40,668 nucleotides of DNA, taken from positions 1 to 40,668 of the forward strand of contig NZ_PNRE01000010.1 in NCBI RefSeq assembly GCF_002879645.1. The letters run 5' to 3'. Each line of letters begins with the position of its first letter. The stretch's first letter is position 1. Below the pieces are notes generated by a model. The model saw nothing but the letters and a program-made list of their open reading frames with translations, was not told the origin of the DNA and ran no database searches. A program made the position numbers and the translations under genes. Of this stretch, positions 24,847 to 33,180 are shown piece by piece. The stretch comes from Halomonas heilongjiangensis (GTDB taxonomy: Bacteria > Pseudomonadota > Gammaproteobacteria > Pseudomonadales > Halomonadaceae).

Positions 24847-25251
24847 TCTGGCACCGCTCTGATGGCCCAGAACGTGGCGGTCGCCGCGGAATCCGAGGGG
24901 CTCGGCATCTGCTACATCGGCGGCATCCGCAACAACCCCCACGCCATCAGCGACCTGCTGCGCCTGCCGGAGCATGTCTACCCGGTGTTCGGCATGTGCC
25001 TCGGCTACCCGGCCGTTGATCCGGACATCAAGCCGCGCCTGGCGGTGGAGGCGATCCTCAAGGAGGATGTCTACACCGAGGACAGCGAGCAGGTGGCGGC
25101 CTTCGACGAGGCCATGCACACCTATTACGGCGAGCGCAGAGGCGGCCACAAGGACTCCGACTGGTCGAGGAACCTCACCCCGCTCTTCGACAGCAAGCTG
25201 CGCGCCCATATGCGCGACTTCCTGATCGAGCGCAGCTTCGAGATGAAGTGA
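24847..25251 (+). pseudogene. NfsA/NfrA-type NADPH nitroreductase, 5'-truncated
   Basis: The frame carries the C-terminal half of an oxygen-insensitive nitroreductase. LMAQNVAVAAESEGLGICYIGG, in pieces AAESEGLGICYIGGIRNNP, is the flavin-binding stretch, and VFGMCLGYP follows. YYGERRGGHKDSDWS near the end is also typical of NfsA/NfrA. The family is about 240 residues, whereas only about 135 remain. The first 100 or so, with the other flavin contacts, are absent, and no good start precedes it. The break lies at about 24840-24850. Likely non-functional. Confidence 0.75.
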
Positions 25252-25386
25252 GGCCACCCTTCGGCCCTCGGCGACGCGGCGCAGAAGCTACTCTGATGAG
25301 CGCGAGGGGGACACGACCCAGTGGGGCCAGGACTCGTGGCGGGGCCGGCGGGAATCGTCTTGTGGTGGCGAGGAGGCTGATGAGTG

Positions 25387-26238
25387 ATGCAGTGGCTGTT
25401 GATCGGTAGCGGCGGCATCCTGGTAGCGGTTGCCATCGTGGTCCTGGCCGGACGGGCCCGCGACACGACACGGGCAAGGCGGATGGAAGCCGCACTCATC
25501 GAGAGCGCATCCCGGCCGGACAACGGGGCGGTCGATGCGGCATCACGCACCGAGCTTCCGGCCCCCGTTGCCCGCTACTTCAGGAACGTGCTGATGGATC
25601 AGCGAAGGGCAATCAAGACGGCGAGAATTCGACAGGCGGGGGTTCTGCGAACCAGTACGACAGCAGGCCGATGGTTGCCATTCACGGCAACCCAGCTCGT
25701 CGTGCCGCCCGCTGTCGGCTTTCTCTGGGATGCCCGGGTCGAGATGCCGTTGGCGACACACCTGCGTGTGCTTGACAGCTACATCGACGGCAGGGGGGCG
25801 GGGCGTGTCAGCCTGCTGTCTGCCGTGTCCGTCGCCTCGGCCGCCGATACCCCGGCGCTGAATTCGGGCGCCTTGCACCGCTATCTGGCCGAGGCCGTCT
25901 GGTGCCCCACCGCACTGTTGCCACGGTCCGGCGTCATGTGGAGCCCCATCGATGATCACACGGCAATGGCCACCATGACCGACCGGGGAACGACGGTGTC
26001 GTTGCAGTTTCGCTTCAATGATGCCGGCGAGGTGGTCGGGATCTACAGCCCCGGTCGCTTCGGACGATTCGATGGTGAATACCGTCGAGTCCCCTGGGAA
26101 GGGCACTTCCGGGACTATCAGGTCCAGGGGGGGATGCGCGTCCCAGGCTATGGTGAAGTAGGCTGGCACGACGGCGGGACCCTGCAGCTGATCTGGAAGG
26201 GTCGTATCACGGAGGTGCAGTATGAGCTTGAGCCATGA
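25387..26238 (+). CDS. DUF6544/DUF6920-like membrane-anchored protein
   Basis: A 283-residue protein with one N-terminal transmembrane helix (WLLIGSGGILVAVAIVVLAG) followed by a soluble domain. The domain has LPAPVARYFRNVL near its start and VWCPTALLP in its centre. EGHFRDYQVQGGMRVPGYGEVGW (in pieces: GGMRVPGYGEVGW) lies near its end, features I associate with the DUF6544/DUF6920 group. GAGGAGG at 25370-25376 allows a start at either the ATG (25387) or the GTG one codon before. Function unknown. Confidence 0.75.
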   Translation: MQWLLIGSGGILVAVAIVVLAGRARDTTRARRMEAALIESASRPDNGAVDAASRTELPAPVARYFRNVLMDQRRAIKTARIRQAGVLRTSTTAGRWLPFTATQLVVPPAVGFLWDARVEMPLATHLRVLDSYIDGRGAGRVSLLSAVSVASAADTPALNSGALHRYLAEAVWCPTALLPRSGVMWSPIDDHTAMATMTDRGTTVSLQFRFNDAGEVVGIYSPGRFGRFDGEYRRVPWEGHFRDYQVQGGMRVPGYGEVGWHDGGTLQLIWKGRITEVQYELEP

Positions 26239-26347
26239 AGCGGTGGGTGGCACCTCGGGCGTGCCGGACCGGGCCCAGCAATTTCCGACAGAGCCGCAAC
26301 GTTGCATGACCGCTGGATGGCCTCGGTTTTCAAGGAGTGAGAGGTCG

Positions 26348-26646
26348 TTAGATCACGGCGGCTCCAATGATCCGCCACTGCCAGAGCTGTAGGTTCACCA
26401 GAAGCAGGGCCAGCGCAAACAGGCTGAAATGCAGCCGCCGCCACAGTCCCCAGCCGAAGACGATCCAGGCGGGCCACAGCGCCATCAGCATGAGCAGGGT
26501 AACACCCGCCACCAGCCAGCCGGCATAGTGGAGCAGGAACATTCCGGTGTCCGGGTAGTGGTCGACCATGCGGCTCAGGTCGAAGTCCGAGACCCCATGT
26601 CCCCCACCGGCCAGTAGGCGCCGAGCAGCAGGCGTCGACAGTCCAT
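26348..26646 (-). pseudogene. small membrane protein broken by a one-base frameshift
   Basis: From an ATG at 26646 the frame reads MDCRRLLLGAYWPVGDMG and then closes after a few residues. One extra G in the run of four G residues (CCCC at 26593-26596 on the plus strand) would join it to VSDFDLSRMVDHYPDTGM and two transmembrane helices (AGWLVAGVTLLMLMALWPAW and LFALALLLVNLQLWQW). The repaired product is 99 residues. This may be a real mutation, phase variation at a G tract, or a sequence error. An ATG at 26569 could still make the 73-residue C-terminal part. Function unknown. Confidence 0.55.
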
Positions 26647-26725
26647 CGCGTCACTCTCAGGGCGGGCCGTTCAGGCTGAGCTTACAACACGCCCGGCCAC
26701 TATGCCGTCCCGGGCGGAGTCTTGC

Positions 26726-26754
26726 TTGACATGTCACCGGATGGTGACTTATAA
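26726..26754 (+). promoter_or_regulatory. sigma-70 promoter of the TetR operon
   Basis: TTGACA at 26726-26731, a 17-base spacer and TTATAA at 26749-26754 form a near-consensus promoter reading towards the TetR gene, about 80 bp before its start. Confidence 0.85.
26733..26748. promoter_or_regulatory. TetR operator 1, in the promoter spacer
   Basis: GTCACCGGATGGTGAC is a perfect inverted repeat (six-base arms, four-base centre) that fills the -35/-10 spacer. Binding here would block RNA polymerase. Confidence 0.85.
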
Positions 26755-26755
26755 A

Positions 26756-26771
26756 GTCACCTATAGGTGAC
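26756..26771. promoter_or_regulatory. TetR operator 2, just downstream of the -10 box
   Basis: GTCACCTATAGGTGAC has the same arms as operator 1, with centre-to-centre distance 23 bp. It covers the expected transcription start. Confidence 0.85.
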
Positions 26772-26835
26772 ATGCGAGGTGGTGCCTGTGTGCTCACAGG
26801 CGCCGACAGAGACGGACTGAAGCCAGGAGTGAACG

Positions 26836-27432
26836 ATGGCGCGTGACAAGGAGCTGACCAGGCAGAGGCTGATCGAGGCGGTGGGCACGGCGCTCTCCGA
26901 GCAGGGCTTCCAGGGGCTCGGGGTGAACGCCGTGGCGCGGGCGGCGGGAGTCGACAAGGTGTTGATCTACCGCTACTTCGGCGGCCTGCCGGAGCTGCTT
27001 GAGGCATACGGCGAGAGTCAGGGGTTCTGGCCCAGTCGGGAGGAAGTGCTGGGCCGGGAGGTGGCGGTCGTCAAGGCGCTGCCCAAGGCCGAGCGGGTCG
27101 AGGCGGTGCTGCTGGGGCTACTCGACGCGCTGCGGCATCGGCCACAGACCATCGAGGTGCTGGCCTGGGAGGCGGTGCAGCAGAGCCCACTGACGCAGAG
27201 GCTGGCCGAGCGGCGCGAGGCCTGGAGCCGCCAGATCCTCGCCGAACTGTTCGACGATGCGGGCCCCGAGGACCGGTCGTTGTTGACTCTGGCCAGTCTG
27301 CTGGTGGCGGGCTTCCAGTATCTGTTGATCCGGGCGCGTCGAGGCACCGTGTACGGCGGTATCGCGCTGGATTCCGAGGTGGGTTGGGCCGAGGTGCGCG
27401 ATGCCATTCGTAGGGCGTGTCATGCCGGCTGA
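26836..27432 (+). CDS. TetR/AcrR family repressor
   Basis: A protein of 198 residues with the usual N-terminal helix-turn-helix (RQRLIEAVGTALSEQGF, then GVNAVARAAGVDKVLIYRYFGG) and a helical ligand-binding C-terminal domain. CCAGGAGTG precedes the ATG. The promoter upstream carries two identical-arm palindromes, so it very likely represses itself and the genes behind it. Only 37 bp separate it from the Acg-like gene. The inducer is unknown. Confidence 0.93.
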   Translation: MARDKELTRQRLIEAVGTALSEQGFQGLGVNAVARAAGVDKVLIYRYFGGLPELLEAYGESQGFWPSREEVLGREVAVVKALPKAERVEAVLLGLLDALRHRPQTIEVLAWEAVQQSPLTQRLAERREAWSRQILAELFDDAGPEDRSLLTLASLLVAGFQYLLIRARRGTVYGGIALDSEVGWAEVRDAIRRACHAG

Positions 27433-27469
27433 AGCGAACTGACACGAGTGGCGGGAGGAGAGCGAGACG

Positions 27470-28678
27470 ATGAACAGACGACAGTTTCTGGGTGGGGCGG
27501 GGGCTGTGACCCTATTGCTGATGGGGGGCGGTGTCTGGCGGGCCATGGATCAAGGTGTGTTCCGGGCAGCACAAGGCGATGCCTACACGCCCTGGCATGA
27601 CTGGCGGGAGGCCGACGGCACGCCCCTGGCATTGGTCAAGGCGGGGATCCTTGCCGCCAACCCGCACAATACCCAGCCCTGGGCATTCCGGGTCAGCGAG
27701 GACCGCATCGCCCTCTATGCGGATCGGAGCCGCAACCTTGGCAGCTTCGATCCCTACCGGCGCGAGATGTATCTGGGGCTGGGCTGTGTGCTTGAGAACT
27801 TGCTGCAGGCAGCGGGCCCGAACGGCTATGCGGCGTCGCTCACCGTGGCGTCCGGCGACTTGTCGCTCGAACAGCCGCACGACGGGCTGGTTCAGGTGGC
27901 GGAACTGCGGCTCGCGCCGGCACCGGTCACTCGCCACTCGCTCTACGCTGCCATCGAGCGACGCCACACCCATCGTGGCCCTTATCGGGAGACCCGGCTC
28001 AGTGCGGCGCAGCGCGATGGCCTGCTGGCTCAGGTCGAAGGGGAGCGGGTCGGCATCCACCTGGTGGACGATCCCCAGGGGCTGGCTCGCCTCGGCGAGG
28101 TGGTGGTGCGGGCCACACGCGCGATCATCGACGACCACGTCATGGTCGCCGACAGCGAGCGCTGGTTCCGCCACTCCCGGCGCGAGATCGAGAGACATCG
28201 TGATGGCCCGACGCTGGATGCCGCCGGGCTCTCACCGGTGATGACCACGCTGGCCAAGATGCTGCCGCGTCCCGACGCCGAGACCAATCACCGCTACTGG
28301 CTCGAGGCGACCGAGAGGGTGCAGGTGGCCACGGCACCGGCCATGGGCCTGATCCTGGTCGACGACCTCTATGACATCGAACAGACCCTGGAAGCCGGGC
28401 GTAGCTGGCAGCGCCTGCATCTGTGGGCCACCACCCAGGGGCTGGCCATGCAGCCGCTCAATCAACCGGTGGAGCGGGTCGATCGCGAGGCGGAACTGGG
28501 CATTGCGCCGACTGCCCGGCGTGAGCTGGCGGCGCTGCTGCCCGGGGGCCGGCAACGCCCGACCTTCGCCTTCCGGGTGGGGATAGCCGAAACGTCGGTG
28601 CGGCCCAGCCCCCGGCGCAGCGTGGCCAGCACCTTGTTCGACGACGAGGGTCACGCGGCCGAGAGGGCAAACGCATGA
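27470..28678 (+). CDS. Acg-like nitroreductase-family flavoprotein with Tat signal
   Basis: A 402-residue protein. The N-terminus MNRRQFLGGAGAVTLLLMGG has a twin-arginine motif (RRQFL) and hydrophobic core, so it is probably exported folded with its cofactor. The mature part has AANPHNTQPWAF, the FMN-contact stretch of Acg-type nitroreductase-fold proteins, then YLGLGCVLENLLQAA. LNQPVERVDREAELGI lies near the C-terminus. Acg-family proteins bind FMN and some appear to lack classical nitroreductase activity. It is the first gene after the repressor, and its stop overlaps the next start (ATGA). Confidence 0.85.
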   Translation: MNRRQFLGGAGAVTLLLMGGGVWRAMDQGVFRAAQGDAYTPWHDWREADGTPLALVKAGILAANPHNTQPWAFRVSEDRIALYADRSRNLGSFDPYRREMYLGLGCVLENLLQAAGPNGYAASLTVASGDLSLEQPHDGLVQVAELRLAPAPVTRHSLYAAIERRHTHRGPYRETRLSAAQRDGLLAQVEGERVGIHLVDDPQGLARLGEVVVRATRAIIDDHVMVADSERWFRHSRREIERHRDGPTLDAAGLSPVMTTLAKMLPRPDAETNHRYWLEATERVQVATAPAMGLILVDDLYDIEQTLEAGRSWQRLHLWATTQGLAMQPLNQPVERVDREAELGIAPTARRELAALLPGGRQRPTFAFRVGIAETSVRPSPRRSVASTLFDDEGHAAERANA

Positions 28679-29028
28679 AAGCCCTGACGCTCAAGGCCCT
28701 GGCGCTGTTCGGTGCGCTGATGCTTACGGTGATCCTCGTGGGGGTGGTCGCGGATATTCGCGGCTTCGACGAGACGCGGGGCGGTTACGAGCCGCCCTAT
28801 ACCGGCTTCACCGGGGAGTCCATCGACTGGCACCGGCTCGACCGTGGCCCGAATGGCTTCGTCAAGCGCGGCCATGTGATCGACGTGCTGGTCAACTGCG
28901 AGACCGGCATGATCAGCCTCTCGGTGTTTGGCCTCGAGCGGCAGTGGCGCCAAGTGTCGCCACGGGCCCTGGCGGTACATCAACCACGCGAGGCCTGCCA
29001 GCAGGCTGGCTATGTAACACGCTTCTGA
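28675..29028 (+). CDS. small membrane-anchored or secreted hypothetical protein
   Basis: A 117-residue protein. Residues 7-27 form a hydrophobic segment (KALALFGALMLTVILVGVV), followed by a soluble part with two cysteines (VNCETGM and REACQQAG) that could form a disulfide. Its ATG overlaps the stop of the upstream Acg-like gene by four bases, so it is translationally coupled. I do not recognise the family. The position suggests it helps the exported flavoprotein, perhaps at the outer face of the membrane, but this is inference. Confidence 0.75.
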   Translation: MKALTLKALALFGALMLTVILVGVVADIRGFDETRGGYEPPYTGFTGESIDWHRLDRGPNGFVKRGHVIDVLVNCETGMISLSVFGLERQWRQVSPRALAVHQPREACQQAGYVTRF

Positions 29029-29097
29029 GGCAGTGCCTACACTTCGGGAGTAGAGTGGCTACGCAGACGAGAGTCGCCTGACCGGCCGGAGGTGGCG

Positions 29098-30087
29098 ATG
29101 GGAGGGATGGGCGTCGGGCGCGTGGCGGCGATCCTGATCGGCCTGGTGCTGGTCGTCTCGCTGGTGGTCGTCACGGCCTACTACCAGCGCGATATCCACC
29201 AGGCGCGGGAGCGCGTCGCCGTCGGTAGTCAGGTTGTCGAGACGCCCTGCGGGCCGATCGAGTATGCCGTCGCCGGTGAGGGAGTGCCGGTGCTGGTGGT
29301 GCACGGTGCCGGCGGAGGCTTCGATCAGGGCCTCGACGCTCTCGAGACCCTGGCCGGGGAGGGCCTGCAGCTCATCGCCATGTCGCGATTCGGCTATCTG
29401 CGCACCCCGCTCCCGCCGGATGCCTCCGCCGCCGCCCAGGCGGATGCGCACGCCTGTCTGCTCGATGCGCTGGAGATTCCGCGTGCCGCGATCGTCGGCG
29501 CTTCCGCCGGGGCGCCTTCATCGCTGCAGTTTGCGCTACGCCACCCGGAGCGCACCACGGCACTCGTGCTGCTGGTTCCCGCCGCCTATGTGCCTCGGCC
29601 CGGCAACGCCCCGCCGCTGGTGACGCCGCGTGGTACCGAGCTCCTGTTCGAGACGGCCCTGCGGTGGGACTTCCTGTTCTGGGTGGCCCCCAAGCTCGCC
29701 CGCGACACGGTATTGCGCGCGATCCTCGCCACCCCGCCGGAGGTAGTGGAGGTCGCCAGTACCGACGAACAGGCACGGGTGGCGAGGATGATGGAGCGTA
29801 TCCTGCCCGTGAGCCCGCGCCGGGCGGGGTTGCTCAACGATGCGGCGGTCATCTCGACGCTGCCGCCCTACGCGCTGGAGCGTATCGACGTCCCGACGCT
29901 GATCATCAGCCTGGAGGATGACCTCTTTGGCACCTATGACGCGGCGCGCTACAGCGCGGAACAGATTCCCAACGCCCGCTTCATCGGCTATCCGCGCGGT
30001 GGGCATCTGTGGGTCGGGCACCACGCCGAGGTGATGGGCGACATCCGCGCTTTTCTCAGGCAAACAGGGGCGGCAGATGAACTATGA
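29098..30087 (+). CDS. alpha/beta-fold hydrolase with N-terminal membrane anchor
   Basis: About 329 residues from the ATG at 29098, which has GGAGGT four bases upstream. An N-terminal hydrophobic segment (AAILIGLVLVVSLVVVTAYY) would anchor the catalytic domain outside the cytoplasm. The domain has VLVVHGAGGGFDQG (oxyanion region), the nucleophile elbow GASAGAPSS, a likely acid in SLEDDLFGTYD and the histidine in RGGHLWVGHH, so the triad looks complete. Its end overlaps the start of the second Acg-like gene by 11 bases. It probably cleaves an ester or amide; the substrate is unknown. Confidence 0.88.
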   Translation: MGGMGVGRVAAILIGLVLVVSLVVVTAYYQRDIHQARERVAVGSQVVETPCGPIEYAVAGEGVPVLVVHGAGGGFDQGLDALETLAGEGLQLIAMSRFGYLRTPLPPDASAAAQADAHACLLDALEIPRAAIVGASAGAPSSLQFALRHPERTTALVLLVPAAYVPRPGNAPPLVTPRGTELLFETALRWDFLFWVAPKLARDTVLRAILATPPEVVEVASTDEQARVARMMERILPVSPRRAGLLNDAAVISTLPPYALERIDVPTLIISLEDDLFGTYDAARYSAEQIPNARFIGYPRGGHLWVGHHAEVMGDIRAFLRQTGAADEL

Positions 30088-31108
30088 GCAGGCGGTGGAG
30101 AGTATCTGGCGGCATGCCGAAGGGGGAGTGACCAATGATGCCGCCCGGCTGAAGGAACTCGTTCGCTACGCCACCCTGGCCCCCTCCGGACACAACACCC
30201 AGTGCTGGCGGTTCCGGGTGGCAGACGGGGCCATCGGCATTCTGCCCGATCTCTCGCGGCGCACCCCGGTCGTCGACCCGGACGATCACCACCTCTACGT
30301 GTCGCTGGGATGCGCTGCCGAGAACCTGAGTCTGGCAGCCCGGGCGTTCGGCATGACGGGCGAGGTCACGTTCAGGCCCGAGGGGGACGGGGAACTCCTC
30401 ATCACCCTGGATTCCTGTCGGGCAGAGGCCGCCCCACTCTTCGAGGCCATCCCCGCACGGCAGTGCACGCGCACCGACTACGACGGCTCGTCGCTTGCCG
30501 GCGAGGAGCTGCGCCTGCTCGAGGCCGCGGGAACCGGGCGTGGGGTAGCCGTCACCCTGCTGACCGAGCGCGAGGCCCTCGAGAAGGTGCTGGAGTATGT
30601 CGTTCAGGGCAACAGCCTGCAGGTCAACAACCCGGCGTTCCGGCACGAACTCGAGGACTGGATTCGCTTCGGTGATCGGGAAGCGGTCGAGGCCGGGGAT
30701 GGGCTTTCCGCTCGGGTGATGGGCAATCCCCCGACCCCGCGTTGGCTGGGACGCTGGCTGTTTCGCGCCCTGTTTCGTGAAAGAGCCGAGAATGCCAGGG
30801 TGGCCCGCCAGATTCGCAGCTCCGCCGGGATCGCCGTGTTCGTGTCGGATGCCGATGACAGGGCGCACTGGGTGGAAGCCGGGCGCTGCTATCAGCGCTT
30901 TGCCTTGCAGGCGACGGTGCTCGGCATCCGCAATGCATTCGTGAACCAGCCGGTCGAGGAGGCGGGCGTCCGCCCGGCGTTCGCCAAGGCGTTGGGCCTG
31001 AGCGGCGGGCGGCCCGACCTGGTGGTGCGATTCGGGCGGGGGAAGGCGATGCCTCGTTCGCTGCGCCGGCCGATCGAGTCGGTCCTGATCCCGCCAGGCC
31101 CGTCATGA
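30077..31108 (+). CDS. second Acg-like nitroreductase-family flavoprotein, no export signal
   Basis: A 343-residue protein with no signal peptide, so probably cytoplasmic. ATLAPSGHNTQCWRFRV is the counterpart of ANPHNTQPWAF in the Tat-signal paralogue, and YVSLGCAAENLSLAA matches that protein's YLGLGCVLENL. AFVNQPVEEAGVRPAF recalls its LNQPVER stretch. The two are clearly homologous but diverged. It overlaps the hydrolase gene by 11 bases, so it is translationally coupled. A flavin-dependent reductase or flavin-binding role is expected from the fold; the substrate is unknown. Confidence 0.85.
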   Translation: MNYEQAVESIWRHAEGGVTNDAARLKELVRYATLAPSGHNTQCWRFRVADGAIGILPDLSRRTPVVDPDDHHLYVSLGCAAENLSLAARAFGMTGEVTFRPEGDGELLITLDSCRAEAAPLFEAIPARQCTRTDYDGSSLAGEELRLLEAAGTGRGVAVTLLTEREALEKVLEYVVQGNSLQVNNPAFRHELEDWIRFGDREAVEAGDGLSARVMGNPPTPRWLGRWLFRALFRERAENARVARQIRSSAGIAVFVSDADDRAHWVEAGRCYQRFALQATVLGIRNAFVNQPVEEAGVRPAFAKALGLSGGRPDLVVRFGRGKAMPRSLRRPIESVLIPPGPS

Positions 31109-31168
31109 CGCCGCCTGCGTCGAGGGTCTTCCCGGTACGCTTTCCCCCCACCACCAATCGGAGGCACC

Positions 31169-31744
31169 ATGGAAACGCTGTTGAGTTCACGGACGGAGGT
31201 GACGGAGTCCGCACTGGCCGCCATCGCGCACATGCCGACCGCCAGTCTGCCGGTGCTGATGGACGAGGCGTTCGCCCAGCGGCTGACCGATGCCGACGTC
31301 ATGCGGATCGCGGTGCTGCTGGCGCAGAAGAGCTACGACGAGGGCGGCTGCCCCATCGGCGCGGTGATCATCGACAACGCCACGCGGCGGATTCTCGGCA
31401 AGGGGCACAACACCCTGGTGCAGGAGAGTCACCCCTACAATCACGGGGAAACCTCCGCCATTCGCGATGCCGGCCGCCTCGATTTCAGCCGCACCACGCT
31501 CTTTACCTCCCTGAGCCCCTGCGACATCTGCGCGACGCTGCTCCACATGCGGGGCTTCGCCCGCGTGGTGGTGGGCGATGTCACCAACGCCTCGGGCAAT
31601 GAACCCCTGCTGCGCGACAAGGGCATCCAGGTGGATATCCTGGAAGACCCGCGTGGCATCGAGCTGTATGCCCGCTTCCGTGCCGAGCGGCCCGAGCTCG
31701 ATCGGGAAGACTGGCAAGGCGTGAGGGCCACGCGTGAGCCATGA
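31169..31744 (+). CDS. zinc-dependent nucleobase deaminase, yeast cytosine deaminase-like
   Basis: A 191-residue protein with the deaminase signature: H92-x-E94 (NHGETSAI) and S-P-C118-x-x-C121 (LSPCDICA), giving the three zinc ligands and the proton-shuttle glutamate. The region from HGETSAI through TTLFTSLSPCDIC to VVVGDVTN closely follows, from memory, the fungal FCY1-type cytosine deaminase, more than the bacterial TadA or CDA types. An N-terminal extension of about 40 residues is unassigned. It lies 60 bp after the second Acg-like gene and may be in the same transcript. Cytosine or a related base is the likely substrate. Confidence 0.85.
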   Translation: METLLSSRTEVTESALAAIAHMPTASLPVLMDEAFAQRLTDADVMRIAVLLAQKSYDEGGCPIGAVIIDNATRRILGKGHNTLVQESHPYNHGETSAIRDAGRLDFSRTTLFTSLSPCDICATLLHMRGFARVVVGDVTNASGNEPLLRDKGIQVDILEDPRGIELYARFRAERPELDREDWQGVRATREP

Positions 31745-31827
31745 CGGTGGCTCGAGTGGCGTGAAGCCGGCGGGCGATGGGTAGGATAAGGGTTTCGGCG
31801 CGAGGATGAAGCGTACCCCACATTACA

Positions 31828-31850
31828 CACGCCCCCAAATCGGGGGCGTG
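31828..31850. terminator. strong hairpin between convergent genes
   Basis: CACGCCCCC and GGGGGCGTG form a perfect nine-base stem with a five-base loop (AAATC). It lies between the deaminase and the leftward dctM, so it may act as a terminator for both. No long T run follows on either side. Confidence 0.65.
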
Positions 31851-31872
31851 ACGGTAACGGTCGCTATCGTGG

Positions 31873-33180
31873 TCACATCGTGGCTTCATTCATGTAGCCA
31901 GGCAGGAAGGTCGCCAGGCCGGGGAAGGCGATCAGCAACAGCGCCATGAACGCCATGATCAGGAACATCGGCGCCGCCGCCTTGGCGATGAAGCCAAGAC
32001 TGTGGTTGGTCAAGCCCTTCATGACGAAGAGATTGAAGCCGACCGGGGGCGTTATCTGGGCCATCTCCACCATGACCAGAACGAAGATACCGAACCAGAG
32101 CAGATCGATGCCGGCCGCGTTGAGCATGGGCGTGACGACGGCCATGGTCAGCACCACCGCCGAGATGCCGTCGAGAAAGCAGCCCAGCACGATGTAGACG
32201 AGCATCAGTGCCACCAGCAGCATGAAGGGGGAGAGATCCAGCGACCCCACCCACTCGGCCAGGCCGCGCGGTAGCCCGGTGAAGCCCATGGCCAGCGTCA
32301 GGAACGAGGCGCCTGCCAGTATCAGGGCGATCATGCAGGAGGTCTTCGCTGCTCCCATCAGACTTGCCACCAGCGAGGAAAAGGTCAGGCTGCGCTGTAT
32401 CGCGGCAAGCAACAGGGCGCCGACGACCCCGAGAGCGGCGGCTTCGGTCGCCGTAGCGAGGCCGGAGTACATCGAGCCGATCACGGTAATGATCAACAGC
32501 GCGACAGGAATCAGCAGACGCGATTCATAGAGGCGATGCTTCATCGTCATGGCCGGCTCTTTGACGATGTTGGGCTTCTTCAGGATGCCCCAGGCCACGA
32601 CATACCCCATGAACAGCGCAGCCAATATCAGGCCAGGGAGTATCCCCGCGATAAAGAGCTTGGGGATGGACTGATTGGTAATCACCCCATAGACAATCAT
32701 GGTCAGCGAAGGGGGAATCATCAGGCCGAGAGTGGAGGCGCCGGCCAGGGTTCCCACGCTCATGAAGTCGGAATAACCGCGTTTCTTGAGCTCCGGCATG
32801 GACATCTTGCCCACGGTGGTCAGCGTGGCGGCGGAAGAGCCCGAGACCGCGGCGAACAGGGTGCAGCCGATGACGTTGGTATGCATCAGCCGCCCAGGCA
32901 GCCAACTGAGCCAAGGGCTCAACCCGCGGAAGAGGCTTTCCGAAAGCCGCGTGCGGTACAGGATTTCTCCCATCCAGATGAACAGCGGAAGGGCCGTGAG
33001 CGTCCAACTCGTCGATGACGTCCACAGCGTGCTGTACATCGAGGCGCCGATCGGGCGGCCAGTGAAGAACGCGATGCACACGATGGCCACCCCGACCAGG
33101 GACAGGGCCACCCAGACGCCGGAGCCCAGCAGCAGGAAAAGGATGAGCAGAAGCGCAATGGCCAGTTCGGTGATGTCCAT
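31873..33180 (-). CDS. dctM: TRAP transporter large permease DctM
   Basis: A 435-residue protein with about twelve transmembrane helices. It starts MDITELAIALLLILFLLLG and has the family motifs SGSSAATLTTVGKMSMPELKKRGY (in pieces: AAVSGSSAATLTTVG and MPELKKRGY), LAGASTLGLMIPPS and ITPPVGFNLFVMKG. It forms the sodium- or proton-driven channel half of the transporter. Its ATG overlaps the stop of dctQ by one base (ATGA). It is the last gene of the leftward operon and is followed by a hairpin. The open frame runs far upstream through dctQ, but only the part from 33180 is family-like. Confidence 0.93.
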   Translation of the reverse strand: MDITELAIALLLILFLLLGSGVWVALSLVGVAIVCIAFFTGRPIGASMYSTLWTSSTSWTLTALPLFIWMGEILYRTRLSESLFRGLSPWLSWLPGRLMHTNVIGCTLFAAVSGSSAATLTTVGKMSMPELKKRGYSDFMSVGTLAGASTLGLMIPPSLTMIVYGVITNQSIPKLFIAGILPGLILAALFMGYVVAWGILKKPNIVKEPAMTMKHRLYESRLLIPVALLIITVIGSMYSGLATATEAAALGVVGALLLAAIQRSLTFSSLVASLMGAAKTSCMIALILAGASFLTLAMGFTGLPRGLAEWVGSLDLSPFMLLVALMLVYIVLGCFLDGISAVVLTMAVVTPMLNAAGIDLLWFGIFVLVMVEMAQITPPVGFNLFVMKGLTNHSLGFIAKAAAPMFLIMAFMALLLIAFPGLATFLPGYMNEATM

